DNA from: Talpa occidentalis
Taxonomy: Eukaryota > Chordata > Mammalia > Eulipotyphla > Talpidae
Reading direction: 5' to 3'
NCBI RefSeq assembly: GCF_014898055.3
Contig: NW_023601104.1
Location: 86,845,106-86,909,105, forward strand
DNA: 64,000 nt
Shown: positions 44,341-56,069 of the stretch, in pieces
How the letters are laid out: each line of letters starts with the position of its first letter
How positions within the stretch are numbered: position 1 is the stretch's first letter
The notes under the pieces: model-generated
The model's database searches: none
Told to the model about the DNA's origin: nothing
Seen by the model: the letters and a program-made list of their open reading frames with translations, nothing else
Program-made: the position numbers and the translations under genes

Positions 44341-44993
44341 TCTGTAGTGCCAGCAGGGCTGACTGTAGCTTAAATTGTAAAGGGGAGGGGAAGTTTTCAC
44401 TTTGTCCACATCCTTACCTCCTTATGTACTCTGGGGTCCTCGAACTGCCTAGGGTTAATCAGAGCTCTACTGGGGTCCCTCGAGCTGTTACCCTGATGTC
44501 CAGTTCTTTTCCTCCACCATCCAAAGTTACTATCCCATAATCACAGAATTTTAGCAGAATATCAGGACTGGTTGAAACAGGCAATGTGGGTAAAAGCGAG
44601 GCATTCCTTAAGTTCAAGTCCCTTTTTTGCCTTACCTCTATAGCCCCCAAGTGCCTCTGACATTCCATTTTCAAAGAGAATACTCTGATGATTTCCTTTT
44701 TCTCTTGCTTAGCTCATCTGTTGTTTTATTAAAATCGAAGGAGGTAACATTGACACACTGGGATTCTAACACACATTTAATACTATGTTTAGATGAAACA
44801 AACCAAAATTTTTGCTGGTCCTGAAACTGTGCATGGGAAATTTAATATAAATGGTTTAATTGGTAATAATAACTTTGCCCTCCCCTTTTGTTCCCATTTG
44901 GCACAAAATAGAATTCTCTATCATCTTCTCATTAAACTACTCAACTTCTTTGCCAACCTCAGATTTTCAGCTGTTTTTTAAAGAAATGTTCTA
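44341..44993. other. Unique sequence
   Basis: Open frames of 62-71 codons (44459-44674 minus, 44627-44824 plus) show no protein resemblance. Confidence 0.45.
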
Positions 44994-45249
44994 GGGCCTC
45001 GCTGTTGGCCTCGGGGTTGAGTCTCAGTGCTGTCACCACTGTGGCCTGGGTTTGATCCTGGCCAGGGAGCTGGCCCACATGTGGTTTAGCAGACCTCTCC
45101 TGTCTCTCCCACTGCTCCCTTTAGTGAGGTATTTCAGTGGGTCAGCCTGTTCTGCTCCCCACTCTGTCTCTGCTGAATCCTCTTGGCCCCTGCACCTCTG
45201 ACCTACACCCCAGTTCTTCTATGCTAAAAAAAAAAAAAAAAAAAAAAAA
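44994..45249 (+). mobile_element. Type B SINE, diverged
   Basis: Head GGGCCTCGCTGTTGGCCTCG, B-box-like GGTTTGATCC, body with CTCTGACCTACACCCCAGTT, then an A26 tail (about 45226-45249). The usual ATAAATAAATAAATCTTT tail is replaced by a pure A-run. Confidence 0.9.
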
Positions 45250-47054
45250 GTAGCTTTCTAGATGTACAGAACTTCGTGGCAGGAAAACTCAATGCTTATT
45301 TAAAGTTCCTCACACAAAGAGATTTATGTTGTTTGCAAAATCCAATTTCAATGCTTCAAAAAAAATCACATGCTTAGGTTTTGAGTTTAAATTAAAACAC
45401 TGACTATGATCATAATACTCAGAATGGGACCATTTCTGTATTCATGCTACATTAACATATTCTAAGGATTCTATCCCCAAAAATCAAATCACTGGTCTTT
45501 GGAACTGAAATGAAAATTAGAATCAGGTGAAGATTTATTTTTAAGAAACATTTGATCCTAAACAAAGTCAAACTTCAAGTATAAGTTCTGTTCTTTCTAA
45601 CACTCTAGTTTCCCCCTGTCATTACAATTGACCAAAACTATCTTTGTGAAGAACCAGGTCTTTGGAAAGTGTTTAGGAAATAACATTTTGAGATTGTGTT
45701 CCACTAACTCACCGTGACTAACAGCAGCAGTAACTATGTCCAGGTTTCTAAGTCATTTTATGCCTCCTACTTGGTGTGGGAATTCTAGAACTCAGTCTGT
45801 CAGCCTCAGCTTGATTGCCAACCAAGTTTCTATCCAATGAATTTGGGGCAATCAGAGCATATTAAAGAGTCTAGTCAGATTAACTACAAAGTGCCATTGT
45901 TCAATCAAACCTCTAGGGCTACAGACAAGTTTGGGAGCAGGAGATATGCTATGATTAGATGAAGAGGAGGAGGCAGTGGAGAAGGAATCTATTAAGACTA
46001 TTTTTCAAGCACTCTACCTTACTTTTTTCTCTATATTATCTCATTTTTTTCTCCTTTATATCCCCTAGACAAATAGTCCCCACCATCCTGGACTCTGACA
46101 CCCAAGAAAAGATATTTGTTATTTGGCATCATACAAATGGCTAGAATACCTCTGAAGTCATGGATTGATCATGATACCAAGCCATTATCTCTGGACTGAC
46201 CTTGAAGCTCAGCTCATCTGGTTTCCTCCCAGGGAGGTAAATATTTCCAAAAAGGCAGACCCCATTGGGCACTGGAAGAGGATCACCTCTGAAACTGTTT
46301 TCACCCCTCTTCAATGATATCAGCAAGTGCCACACCACTCCTCACAAGAGGACTGGGGGACCTTGATATAGAACAGATCTCCAGTTGGCTTTTGGACTGA
46401 AATAACTGAATCAACAAGATATTTTAGAAATGTTTATTTATTGCATTTCTCAAATGAAAATGAATTTTATAGACTCATCTCTCATGGGTATATCCGTTTT
46501 ACTTCTAAATTAAGGATTAGAACACATTTCCCCACAAATCATTCTATGAGTGGAAATATATGCACAGATACCATGGCCCATAAGGTTAAAATAGGAAAAT
46601 CCTTTCATCAAGAACTAGGATTATAACCCAAATCAAGTCAAGTAAATACAGATGGTGCCAGACCATCTCTCAGACTCTAAAAGGGCAGAGTAAATATGAC
46701 TGCTTGGGCCACATGTGTGGTCTGGTATGAAGAGTAAGTGTTGGAAGAGGGAACATGAACTCCCTGGCTCTGAGGTCCAGGCTAGTCACTCACCCTCCCA
46801 AGAAGCCAGGCCCAGTCTCATGTGAACACATGACACATATTAAAGCCCTTGATAGAGAGTATAATGGACAACTAAGAGTAGCTATAAATTTTTGTTAGCT
46901 ACAAAAGTCCTAAAAACGTATGCTTATCTTTGTAGTATCATGTTTATCACAATGACACTTATCTAATAAATTCTCCATAAACATATATTCATCAGAAAAA
47001 AAATCTAATTATATGTATTTCTTGAGAATGAATTCTGCTATAATCACTCCAAAA
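45250..47054. other. Unique AT-rich sequence
   Basis: Nothing recognised over 1.8 kb. Open frames of 61-65 codons at 45959, 46441 (plus) and 46338 (minus) are within chance expectation. Confidence 0.5.
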
Positions 47055-47622
47055 TTTGGCAATATCTGGTAAAATTGAAGTCAACTATATCTCACAACCT
47101 AACAAATACTCATTTCTAGGTATATGACCCTAAAGAAACTGGCAGAAGGTGACAGATACAAAAAAATACAAGGATATTCACTGCAGCATTCTTCACAATT
47201 GCCAACTTTTGGAAACAAATGTAAAGCCCATCAATGGGGAAACAGACGAGCAAATTCTGACTTTGTTACATGATGAAATACTATGTAGTCATTAAAATAG
47301 ACTGATGGCCTCCTTGGTGGCACAGGGGTTAAAGTCTCAGCACTATCAAGCTATTGCCAGACACTGCAGCATGAGTTCGATCCCTGGCCAGGGAGTTAAC
47401 CCACGTGGCACAGAGACCTCTCTTGTCTTGCCTGCTGCTCCCCTCAGCAGTATATTTCAGTAGGTCTGCCTGTTCTGCTCTCCACTCTGTCTCTGGTGAG
47501 TCCTCTCACGCCCCCCACTTCTTGTATGCATAAATAAAAATAAATCTTTAAAAAAATAAAATAGACTGAACTATAAGTGTCAACATTAATTCCTCTTGAA
47601 CTCATCTATAAAGAAGGTAGTG
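47055..47622 (+). mobile_element. Old L1M ORF2 3' relic, plus strand, split by a SINE
   Basis: ACTGCAGCATTCTTCACAATTGCC, GGAAACAAATGTAAAGCCCATCAATGG and ATGAAATACTATGTAGTCATTAAAATAGAC match the L1M ORF2 C-terminal coding region. No frame is open. A type B SINE interrupts it at 47306. Confidence 0.8.
47306..47556 (+). mobile_element. Type B SINE, with 13-bp TSD
   Basis: Head GGCCTCCTTGGTGGCACAGG, tail TAAATAAAAATAAATCTTTAAAA. TAAAATAGACTGA at 47293-47305 and 47557-47569 is a perfect TSD made from L1M sequence. Confidence 0.94.
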
Positions 47623-47887
47623 GGCCTCCCTGGTGGCGCAAGGGGTTAAGCACCGCACTATGAAGCATTCTGCAGCCTCTGCAGCACGAGTTCGATCCCC
47701 GGCCAGGGAGAAACCCACATGGGGCAGCAGACCTCTCCTGTCTCACCTGCTGCTCCCCTCAGCAGTGTAGTCAATCTGCCTGTTCTGTTCCCCGCTCTTT
47801 CTCTGGTGGATCCTCCTCTACCCCCCGCATCTCTGGCCTGTGCCCCAGCTCTTGTATGCATAAATAAATAAATCTTTAAAAAAAAAG
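47622..47887 (+). mobile_element. Type B/A-intermediate SINE
   Basis: Head GGGCCTCCCTGGTGGCGCAA with GTTCGATCCCCGGCC as B box, type B-like central part with CTGGCCTGTGCCCCAGCTC, and tail ATAAATAAATAAATCTTTAAAA. Its CpG content is higher than that of most type B copies. Confidence 0.92.
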
Positions 47888-48533
47888 GGAAATCCTCTTA
47901 AAAACAATTAATTAGTGCTCTGATTATTTAAAGAGAAAAACGTCCACTATTTCTACAATAATTGGAGCTTTTCAGAGTCTCTTAATGTGGGTAATTTTAA
48001 AGTTGATGTAGGAAATAGGAGTTGATATGAAACAATTAGCAATTCATCACATTCATCTACAATATTCAAGACCTTAATTTCCGTTCAACACTCATTTTTT
48101 TTGCCTTATTTTACATATTCATGTTGGTAGAATTTCAATGGAAGTGTGAAACACAGGAATAAAAATGGCAAACTACATAGTTTCTTTTCAAGGTAAAATT
48201 TCTAGTAAACTTCACCTTTACAGAAAATGGTACTCGCTGTTCCTTTTGTCAGACGCAACTAACCAGTAATCAACACTGAGTACCAATTACTGAAAACAGT
48301 GAATTGCATGTAATTCTCCATTATTGGTATAAAGAAGAGACCTCCCCAAAGCTTCCAAAATTAAGTCTGAATAGAGAAATTACGTGATTTGTCCAAGTCT
48401 GATCAATATTATTGAAGCCTGCTTGCCAGGAGGTACATCAAAACATCACACAACTTACACAATGTTTTTTGTACTACCTCAATTTGGGTGAGAGCCACAG
48501 ACATTAAAGTTACAAGTTTGAATCAATGATAAT
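47888..48533. other. Unique AT-rich sequence
   Basis: Nothing recognised. Confidence 0.5.
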
Positions 48534-48645
48534 TTTTTTTTTTTGTGGGACCCTCGCTGGCGGCCGGGGAATGACCAGCGCTGCAGAGGCTGCGGGCAGC
48601 CTCGCAGCCCAGCGCTCAACTGCTGCGCCACCAGGGGAGGCCCAG
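48534..48645 (-). mobile_element. Head-only short SINE (second copy)
   Basis: About 10 T's run into GTGGGACCCTCGCTGGCGGC, and the copy ends CCACCAGGGGAGGCCC. Same breakpoint and same diagnostic bases (CCAGGGGAGG; GGGGAA instead of GGGGATCGAA) as 40480-40629, but with a plain A-tail. TSD TGATAAT at about 48528-48534 and 48646-48652. Confidence 0.92.
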
Positions 48646-48652
48646 TGATAAT

Positions 48653-48991
48653 GTTTTCTTAACCCTGTTCTGTGAACAAAGTCATCAGTTTTAATCAGAA
48701 CATTATTTTTCAGTGATCACAAAGAAAAACTAGAGATGATTTAGATATAGATTAATCCAGCCCTGCTAATTTACACAGATAAATACTTTACAGATAAATA
48801 ATAACACTAATAACTCTCTAACTCCCCACTGCTTAATCATGGGCTGCACATAGTGACTTTTTCCAGAGCACAGTACTGAGGAGGAAAAGAAAATTTTACA
48901 ATAGAGAAATCTGAAAATAACTTGACCTCAACCCAGGTGACTGAAGTTAACATCAACAGTGATAAGTCATGTTAATAGTATATACACTTGT
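48653..48991. other. Unique sequence
   Basis: Nothing recognised. Confidence 0.5.
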
Positions 48992-49282
48992 GGGGCCTCC
49001 CTGGTAGCTCAAGGGTAGCACTATGAGGCACTATGAGGCAGTCAGCAGCCACTGCAGCATTAGTTCGATCCCTGGCCAGGGAGCTGACCCACATGGTGCA
49101 GCAGACCTCTCCTGTCTCTCCTGCTGCTCCCCTCAGCAGTGTATTTCAGTAGATCTGCCTGTTCTGCTCCCCACTCTGTCTCTGGTGAATCCTCTCACCC
49201 ACTGCCTGCCCCCCCTACCCCACCACATCTCTGGCCTGCACCCCAACTCTCATATGCATAAATAAATCAATCTTTAAAAAAA
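48992..49282 (+). mobile_element. Type B SINE with a local duplication, with TSD
   Basis: Head GGGGCCTCCCTGGTAGCTCA, then the phrase GCACTATGAG occurs twice in tandem (about 49018-49038). The rest is typical type B. ATACACTTG at 48982-48990 and 49289-49297 is the TSD. Confidence 0.92.
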
Positions 49283-49297
49283 TAATACATACACTTG

Positions 49298-50004
49298 ATG
49301 CGGTTTGCTGACGATGACATTTTACCTCTAATCTTCCTCCCAAACACCCACAACGCCAAGCTAATCATAAGAAAAAACATGAGACAAGTCCCAATTGATG
49401 GACATTATATAAAACACCTGATGAGGGCCATCAAAAACAAGGAAACGTTGAGAATGTCAGAGATCAGAGGTGCTTAGCGAGAGACAATGACTGCCACTGT
49501 CTCTTAGCTGCGCTAACAAAATACCATGGACTTGGGGGGATTTACCCACAGACATTTATTCCTGGAAAATCCAAGATCAGGGAGCTGGGTAGATTTGGTT
49601 CCTGGTGAGGATTCTTTCCCTGCTTTATGACAGCAGCTTCTGGCTCACAGTGTCCTCAAGGTAGGGAGAGCAAGCTCTCTTTTCTCTCTTTTTAGAACAA
49701 TAATCCCCACATGGCGGTCCCACCTTTGTGAAAACTTTTAAACCTAATTGCCTTGTTCATTTCTCCATTCTAAATACCCTCACATTGGGGATTAGGGTCT
49801 CAATAAAATAACTTGTGCAGGGGAGACACAATTCAGTCCACAACCACAACAATGTAATAGGGGTGCTCTGGATGAAGTCCTGGGTCAAAAAGAAGGCATT
49901 AGGGAAAAATTAAAGACACATGAATAAAGTATAGACTTCAGTTGATAGTACTGTTATGAACTGTGACAAATGTACCATACTAATATAAAATGTTAATAAT
50001 GGGG
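49298..50004 (+). mobile_element. Old L1M 3' UTR, plus strand, split by a MaLR LTR
   Basis: 49370-49480 (AACATGAGACAAGTCCCAATTG, GACATTATATAAAACACCTG) and 49850-50000 (AAAGTATAGACTTCAGTTGATAG, GACAAATGTACCATAC) are consecutive parts of a common L1M 3' UTR. They are separated by the LTR at 49498-49842. The 60-codon frame at 49295-49477 lies in this non-coding sequence. Confidence 0.7.
49498..49842 (-). mobile_element. MaLR LTR (MST/MLT1-type), minus strand
   Basis: TGTCTCTTAGCTGCGCTAACAAAATACCATGGAC at the left, AATCCAAGATCAGGGAGC in the middle, and GGGATTAGGGTCTCAATAAAATAAC with ATTCAGTCCACA at the right are the reverse of a MaLR LTR. Flanks GCCAC / ACCAC (49493-49497, 49843-49847) fit a 5-bp TSD with one change. 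Confidence 0.85.
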
Positions 50005-50378
50005 TGTTGTTAACTGTGTAGAGTTTCCCCCAAACTTACATGTTGAAGTCTTAACCCCCAGGACCTGAGCATATGACTGTATTAGGAATTAGTGTCTCCA
50101 AAGAGGTAATCCAGTTAAAATGTGGTCACTAGTGTGGGCCCTCACCCAATATGACTGGTGTCCTTCTAAGTAGAGGAGATTAGGGTACAGAGAGACCCCA
50201 GGGGCATACACAGTGAGACGGGGGGCTTTTGCAAGCTCAGGAGAAGAGCGTCTGAGGAAGCCAAGCCTGCCTGCCCTTTGAACCTGCAGCCTTCCAGGAC
50301 TGTGACAAAATAACTACCGGTGTTTAAGCCATTCAGTCTGTTGTCCTTTGCTAAGGCAGCTCTCGCACACTGAAACTT
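50005..50378 (+). mobile_element. MLT1-type MaLR LTR, plus strand
   Basis: CATGTTGAAGTCTTAACCCCCAGGACC, TATTAGGAATTAGTGTCTCC, AATATGACTGGTGTCCTTCTAAG, CAGCCTTCCAGGACTGTGACAAAATAA and GTTTAAGCCATTCAGTCTGTTG are in canonical order. It is 160 bp away from an oppositely oriented MaLR LTR, with L1M sequence between them. Confidence 0.88.
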
Positions 50379-51316
50379 AGCGAAAACCAGGTGCGGGGAA
50401 TGTAAGAACTACCTGCAGTATCTTCATAATTTTTCTGCCAAATCAAAAATTGATCTATAGAAATTTTATTCTTGAGAAGTGAAGTGCAAAGAGGTTAAGC
50501 AAAGGCAATAAGTACGTGGGTCTGAAGTGCCCCTGTGAAGTTGGGTGATATGTCATACAGGGTGTAGACAGGCTACTTACTCTCTTTAAGCCTTTGTTCA
50601 TTTGTAAAATGAAGATGGTAGCATCTGCCCTACTTATTTCCCAGGGTTATTATGACATCAGTGGAACTAACAGATGCAAAAGCAATTTAATCAGAGGACT
50701 TGTTATTAAATGTTTTGCCCAAACCCCATAGCTATTTTAGGCAGAGTTCAAATTATTTAGAACTCTTCGGTGCTATTAATCCAGTCCTTCTATCAATCCT
50801 ACCAGACCCGGTGCTCAAAAACATGGGCACATAAATCAGATTACCATTAGCGGCACAATATAATCTACTTTCCTAATCAGGGCAAATCATCTCAAAACTG
50901 CAAACGCTTGTCTTTAATAGTTTGCAGGGCGATGTGACATGTAGACCAACACACCTTGAAATATTGATTGTGGGTCAATAATATTTCTGTATAAGAAAGA
51001 AAACACTTTTTTAAAAAAATTAGAAAAATCCTTTACAGCTGGTCTCTAAAGTATAGTGTCGAAAGCAATACCTTGGGGCACAGATAAATTACTAGAAATT
51101 TTACTTACCATTTTAAAAATTCATGCTCTAAATTTCCCATTTACATGGTATATGAATACATGTGCAGGTGTCTATGAAACAACCATGCACACACAAACCT
51201 TTTATTTTGAGTGCTGATGCTTGGAGACCACTTCATTAGAATGCAGTGGAAACTGGACATGGGATGGGCAGGCATAAACTAAATCTTAGTCTTGTTATCA
51301 CCCCACCCCTGCTTTT
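50379..51316. other. Mostly unique; one MIR-like piece
   Basis: At 50570-50660 TTACTCTCTTTAAGCCTTTGTTCATTTGTAAAATGAAGATGG resembles MIR 3' sequence (plus). The rest is not recognised. Confidence 0.5.
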
Positions 51317-51587
51317 TAAAAAGATTTATTTTGATTTATGCATACAAGAACTGGGGTGCAAGCCAGAAATGTAAGGACAGCGAGAGGATTCACCAGAGAT
51401 GGAGTGGGGAGCAGAACAGGCCGATCTACTGAAATGCCCTGCTGAGGGTAGCAGCGGGTGAGACAGGGGAGGTTTGCTGCACGCCATGTGGGTCAGCTCC
51501 CTGGCCGGGGATTGAACTCATGCTGCAGTGGCTAGTGATAGCTTGATAGTGCTGAGACTTTAACCCCTGCACCGCTAGGGAGACCCC
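51317..51587 (-). mobile_element. Type B SINE
   Basis: Reads AAAAGATTTATTTTGATTTATG, AAGAACTGGGGTGCAAGCC, body, then CCGCTAGGGAGACCCC. TSD not clear. Confidence 0.9.
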
Positions 51588-52654
51588 TGAATCCTATCAT
51601 TTTCAAAAAATGAAATACAATAAAGTAGAACACACAAATATGTAAATGTTTCCTGGGGCACAATGTAAGATTAATGTTTGTTACCATCGGTATGGTCAAA
51701 AAGTCGCCAGTCACTGGTCTACATGACAGTGGATGGAAACCCTGACTCAAACTTTAGGGATATGCCATTGGTCACAGTGAACATGAATTGGTGGGATTTA
51801 ATGATTGAATTGAATATGGGAGGTAAAGAAAGGTGATGATTTGCAAATTCTGGCTTATACTAGTAGGTGATACAATATTGTTAAAACTGAGAATAATAAT
51901 AATGAAGAAAAATGCTGTGGGATTCTTTTAGGGTTGGGAGTAGGGTTGAGATGAGTTTGAGACACCCACAGTGCATCCAATGGAGATGTCTGGGTATTTG
52001 GAAATGGAGTCTGAAGTACAAAAAAGAATTCAGGGTTAATGATGAAGTCTGAGTCTTTATTACCCAACTGATAGTTGAGTGAGATTTTCTTTTTTTGAAT
52101 GGGGAATGGGGGAGAATTAAACCTTAGTCCTAGAAGGAGGCTCGCATAACAAAGTCTATTTCATTTACATTTGGGTACTTAAAACACTCTTAGGACACTA
52201 TAAAGGAATGATTTAGTTTAACCTATGAATAAAAGATAACATTTAAAAATGTCCTTTAAATGTGATTCATCAGTGATAGGATTAGCGGTAAATAGAACAA
52301 AAATAAATCTATCACTGTGGGTATATTTTATGATGAGACTCTAAAATTTTTATAAAATGCAATAATTCACTGTAGAACATTAAAAGAACGATGAAGTATG
52401 CAGCCAGTTTTATAAGGCGGCAAGATGAATAATTGTCTAGTTGTCTATATTACTTTACTGAGATCGCACCAGAAGTGACTTAGAAGGTTAACTCTATAAT
52501 GAGCTGCACAATTATTTATTTTAATATTGTTCAAAAGAAAATATTTTTCGCATAAACCATAGTATGGTATTTCTCAGTTTTACATATGAATATTTGCATT
52601 TTTTTCTCCCCAGACTAATTTTCCTTTCAGAAAACTTCATGTCCTTTATATACT
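51588..52654. other. Unique sequence with an ancient repeat piece
   Basis: 51940-52080 (GATGAGTTTGAGACACCCACAGTGC, CAATGGAGATGTCTGGGTATTTGG) is a third fragment of the unnamed purine-rich repeat seen at 12.4 and 24.0 kb. No gene. Confidence 0.5.
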
Positions 52655-52860
52655 TTTGAGTTAACAGGGGTTTTCAGCACTGTATAGATTTAGGGGTATA
52701 AGTTCACATCTCTTCAGAGGTATGTCAACACCCCACACCCACCACCAGGCACCCACAGTCCCCCACCATAGCCTGCTGGACCGTTTCCTACTTTGCTTTC
52801 TACCTACCCTCCCCCTTTGGTATTCTCAATAAAACTGTGTTTCCTTACAGAAAATTCTGA
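52655..52860 (-). mobile_element. Degraded L1 3' end, minus strand
   Basis: Reverse of an L1 3' UTR: ACTTTTGAGTTAACAGGGG, TTCACATCTCTTCAGAGG, a C-rich ACACCCCACACCCACCACC block and TACCCTCCCCCTTTGG. Same layout as 14125-14400. Confidence 0.65.
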
Positions 52861-53034
52861 GACAAACTCCACCACATCTAGTTGTCCACTATACTAATAT
52901 ACTAAGAACAGGTTTTTCCTTTTTTCCCCAAAGTAATAGGTATTATTATTATTATTATTTTTAATCTTATTTAGATGAGATTGGCGCATGCAAGATAGTA
53001 TGGCCATAGATAATAGTTTAAAATTCTATTTAAC

Positions 53035-53310
53035 TGTGTTAAGAAAACTTGCACCCTTTTAATAGGTTTATAAGTGTACAATATATTAAACATATAACAC
53101 ATTCTTGCCAGCCACAAGTACAATGTTGAGCAGCAGGTCTCTAGAGCTTATTTACCTTGCTTGGCTGAATCATCATGCCCATGATTATGGACTTCCATCT
53201 CCCACCTCTGCAGCCCCTGGCAACCGCCACTGACTCCTGCATTCTGTGGAGTGACTGAGATATCTCACCCAAGTGGAATCAGACTGACATGACCTTCTGT
53301 CCTGTAAGGT
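53035..53310 (-). mobile_element. Old L1M 3' UTR, minus strand
   Basis: TTAAGAAAACTTGCACCC, GCAGGTCTCTAGAGCTTATTTACCTTGC, CTCCCACCTCTGCAGCCCCTGGCAACC and CAAGTGGAATCAGACTGACATGACC match the reverse of a common L1M 3' UTR. Confidence 0.75.
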
Positions 53311-55497
53311 CCAATCTGTTCTTGCTTCTCTATGTTTCACTTGACCTAGAAGGAGCATCCACCAGTGATTTTCTTTTCCCTTCCATGTGTGAGATAGAGA
53401 ACAGGGAGAAAGATTCAGGGACAAAGGATCCTACTACAGATATTCTTTATAGTTCCCACTTCCTTTTTGCAACTGGCAATATTCATGCACTCATTCATTT
53501 TACTATCCACAGAGGGGAGAGGGATTTTTCAAAAACTGGTAAAACCATGAAGAGTACTTAAGGGACAAGTGAAGCAAAACTGAAAGACTTAATTGTTGCT
53601 GGAGGGGAGGTAGAGGAAGGCAGGAAAGAGAGAGAGAGAAACATAAATATGAAGAGACTATGAATGAGACTGATGTGGAACAAATGAAAACCCAAAGAGC
53701 CAATGGAGAGTAGGAAGTGCACCTGAACAGTATGCTTTTTTTCCAGAAGGTACAGCCTCTATCACCATCCCTTGCCTTCCTATCAGTCACCACCAGGGTC
53801 AGGTCAAAAGGACCCCCTTTCTTTGCTCAGCCCACTAGGGCAGGGATTCCTGAGTCCCTAGTGGGAAGGCAAGGGGAAGCATGAAAACATTCCTGGTGTT
53901 CCCAGTGGTGGTTTGGCCATATTGATACAGAAAAACATTGTTCATTTTGGTGTGGGATGCTAGATTTTTTCTGGTGGTGCTTTCAGTGCACGCTAAGCAA
54001 AAAAATCTGATACTGTATTCTGGTTTGCAGCTGATTTCTGGCATGATATTACAATGTTAGGTAACTTAGGGGTTAAAAAGTTTTTGGTAAACTAGAGAAA
54101 AAAACTTAAAACACATGTAAAATACATTCCAAACAACTGAATTCTGGAACACAACCCTACAAGTTAGGGACTGTCTGTTTTTATATCCCCTTTGCCAAAG
54201 TTACTAAAATTAGTAACTTCATAGAAAACAAAAATAATATAGTCTTATGACTCAAGAGCAGGGCAGCATCTGCTAACCCAGTGCTTAATTTTAGAGTCAA
54301 TATTATTTTATTGGGCATTTTCTAAAACCAGAGAGAATGAGTTAGCAAGTCATCCCATCTGGCAATATTAATAGAGAAATTCTGCTTTTATCTTTACAAT
54401 TAAAATATCCCCATGCAGTTTAATTATCAATGTGAAAGGGGCCGCAGGTGGTATATTGATCCAACCTTCTGATGTTTCAAGACCGGAACAGCAAATAGGT
54501 TAGGTAAGAGGCACAGACATTGTGTTCCTGCCCTGTATCCACAATCCTTACCATCCCAAATGGTAGCAATTTGGAGGATCATGTTGTATCTAGAATGGAG
54601 GGGGAAACTGCAGAATTTAGCCTCAAAAACACTTAGTAGTGGTTAGGAAGAAAGTTACTAAATGGAAGTGAGCTTCTTTCTGTTCTGGTCTAGCAGAACA
54701 TATCAAAAATGAGTGGTGGTAGATTTTCACAGCTTAGAAAAAGGTAACAGAATTCTTCAAAAAGGAGACAGTTAGTTCGCTTTACTAGATGTATTCAAAG
54801 GATGGATATCATAAATCAGGTGCAGGAGATTCTTACATCGGGTAGAAGATTAAAGATGATCCAAGTCCCTTTTCCAATGCTAAAGTTCTGTGAGTCCATG
54901 GAAATCATAATAATTACTCTCTTTCTTCTCCCAAGCAATATGATATCCTCAACATTGGATGCCAATGAGAAAATTTGAGTGGATGCAAAGACCCTTGTTG
55001 GTCATACAATTATACAATCAAGTTTTAAATGTTCTTGAGGGAGCCAGCCAACCTGGACTGCCCATTTCCTTAGTTATAGAGATAGACTTTTGGAAACTAA
55101 AATCAGTAGTAGGCAAAAATCAGTCCAAGTCATGTGGCTTTCCAACAGGGTATGATTACAAAAGAGGCCAAAATTATTACAGCCCAGGAGGGGGAAAGTC
55201 AGCAGAATTTGTTATCCTTATAAAACATTCTTTGATCCTTCCTTCTACATTATGACATGCACTGTTTCTTGGGTTATCTAGTGGTCAGTGAAGTCATACT
55301 CACGTTTCCTTTACATTGGCTTTAGAGAGACTAGGAGCCAATATTGGCCATTCTCATTTCTTTTTAGAATAGTTACTATTAAAGAAATTCAGGTTTTTTC
55401 ATAGTTGGGAATGAATCACTTGGCATTCTCTGATATGTGGCCATAGCTCCAGCTTGAACTTTGTAAGTAATAACTTCAAGATATTGTGTGGTGTTTA
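53311..55497. other. Unique sequence, no gene recognised
   Basis: A GAGA-rich run lies at 53623-53640. Open frames of 69-98 codons (53289 plus, 53793-53503 minus, 54044-53835 minus, 54959-55255 plus) show no recognisable domain. The 98-codon frame at 54959 (MPMRKFEWMQRPLLVIQLYN start) is the most protein-like but I cannot link it to any family. Confidence 0.45.
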
Positions 55498-55512
55498 CAT
55501 AAGCAACGTTTA

Positions 55513-56053
55513 TTTATTTATTTTTTAAATTGAACCTATTTGTGTTTTTTTTTTTTTGGGGGGGGAGGTTGATGTTGGCTTTATTTATTTATTTTTTAAA
55601 TTTAAATATTTTATTTTATATAATTTCTTACATCTTTTTTCATCTTTGCACAATGTATGCATTTTCATTTTGGTTATATTCCCTGTAAAATTGCACCCCC
55701 CCCTTATTTTGACTCTAGTCCTTCCTTTCCCCACCTCTCCCTTCCCCTCCCCTCAGTAGTGTGTCTCTGGTTTATAGTTGCTTGTTGATTTTGATTTTTA
55801 CTTTGTATTGATTAGTCTTTTTCCTGGTCTCTTATTTAGGTTTTCTAAATTCCTGCTGTGAGTGAGACCATCCGGTATTTTTCTTTTTCTTTCTGACTTA
55901 TTTCACTGAGCATGATCCTTTCTAGCTCCATCCATGTTGCTGCAAACTGCATGTGTTTATCTTTTTTATTGCTGAGTAATATTCCATTGTGTATATGTAC
56001 CACATCCTCTTGATCCAGTCATCTATTTTTGGGCATTTGCCTTGTTTCCATAG
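55513..56053 (-). mobile_element. 5'-truncated L1 3' end, minus strand, with TSD
   Basis: The reverse strand runs from the ORF2 C-terminus (reverse of CATCTATTTTTGGGCATTTG, TGAGTAATATTCCATTGTG) through the 3' UTR to an A/T-rich tail with two separated T-runs. CATAAGCAACGTTTA (55498-55512) and CATAAGCAAAGTTTTA (56054-56069) form the TSD with small changes, so it is older than the 10-kb and 62-kb copies. Confidence 0.9.
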
Positions 56054-56069
56054 CATAAGCAAAGTTTTA

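Noticed and set aside
49295..49477. FADDD at the start of a 60-codon frame, reminiscent of the reverse transcriptase catalytic motif
   Set aside because: The surrounding sequence matches an L1M 3' UTR, not the RT domain, and no other RT motif is nearby.
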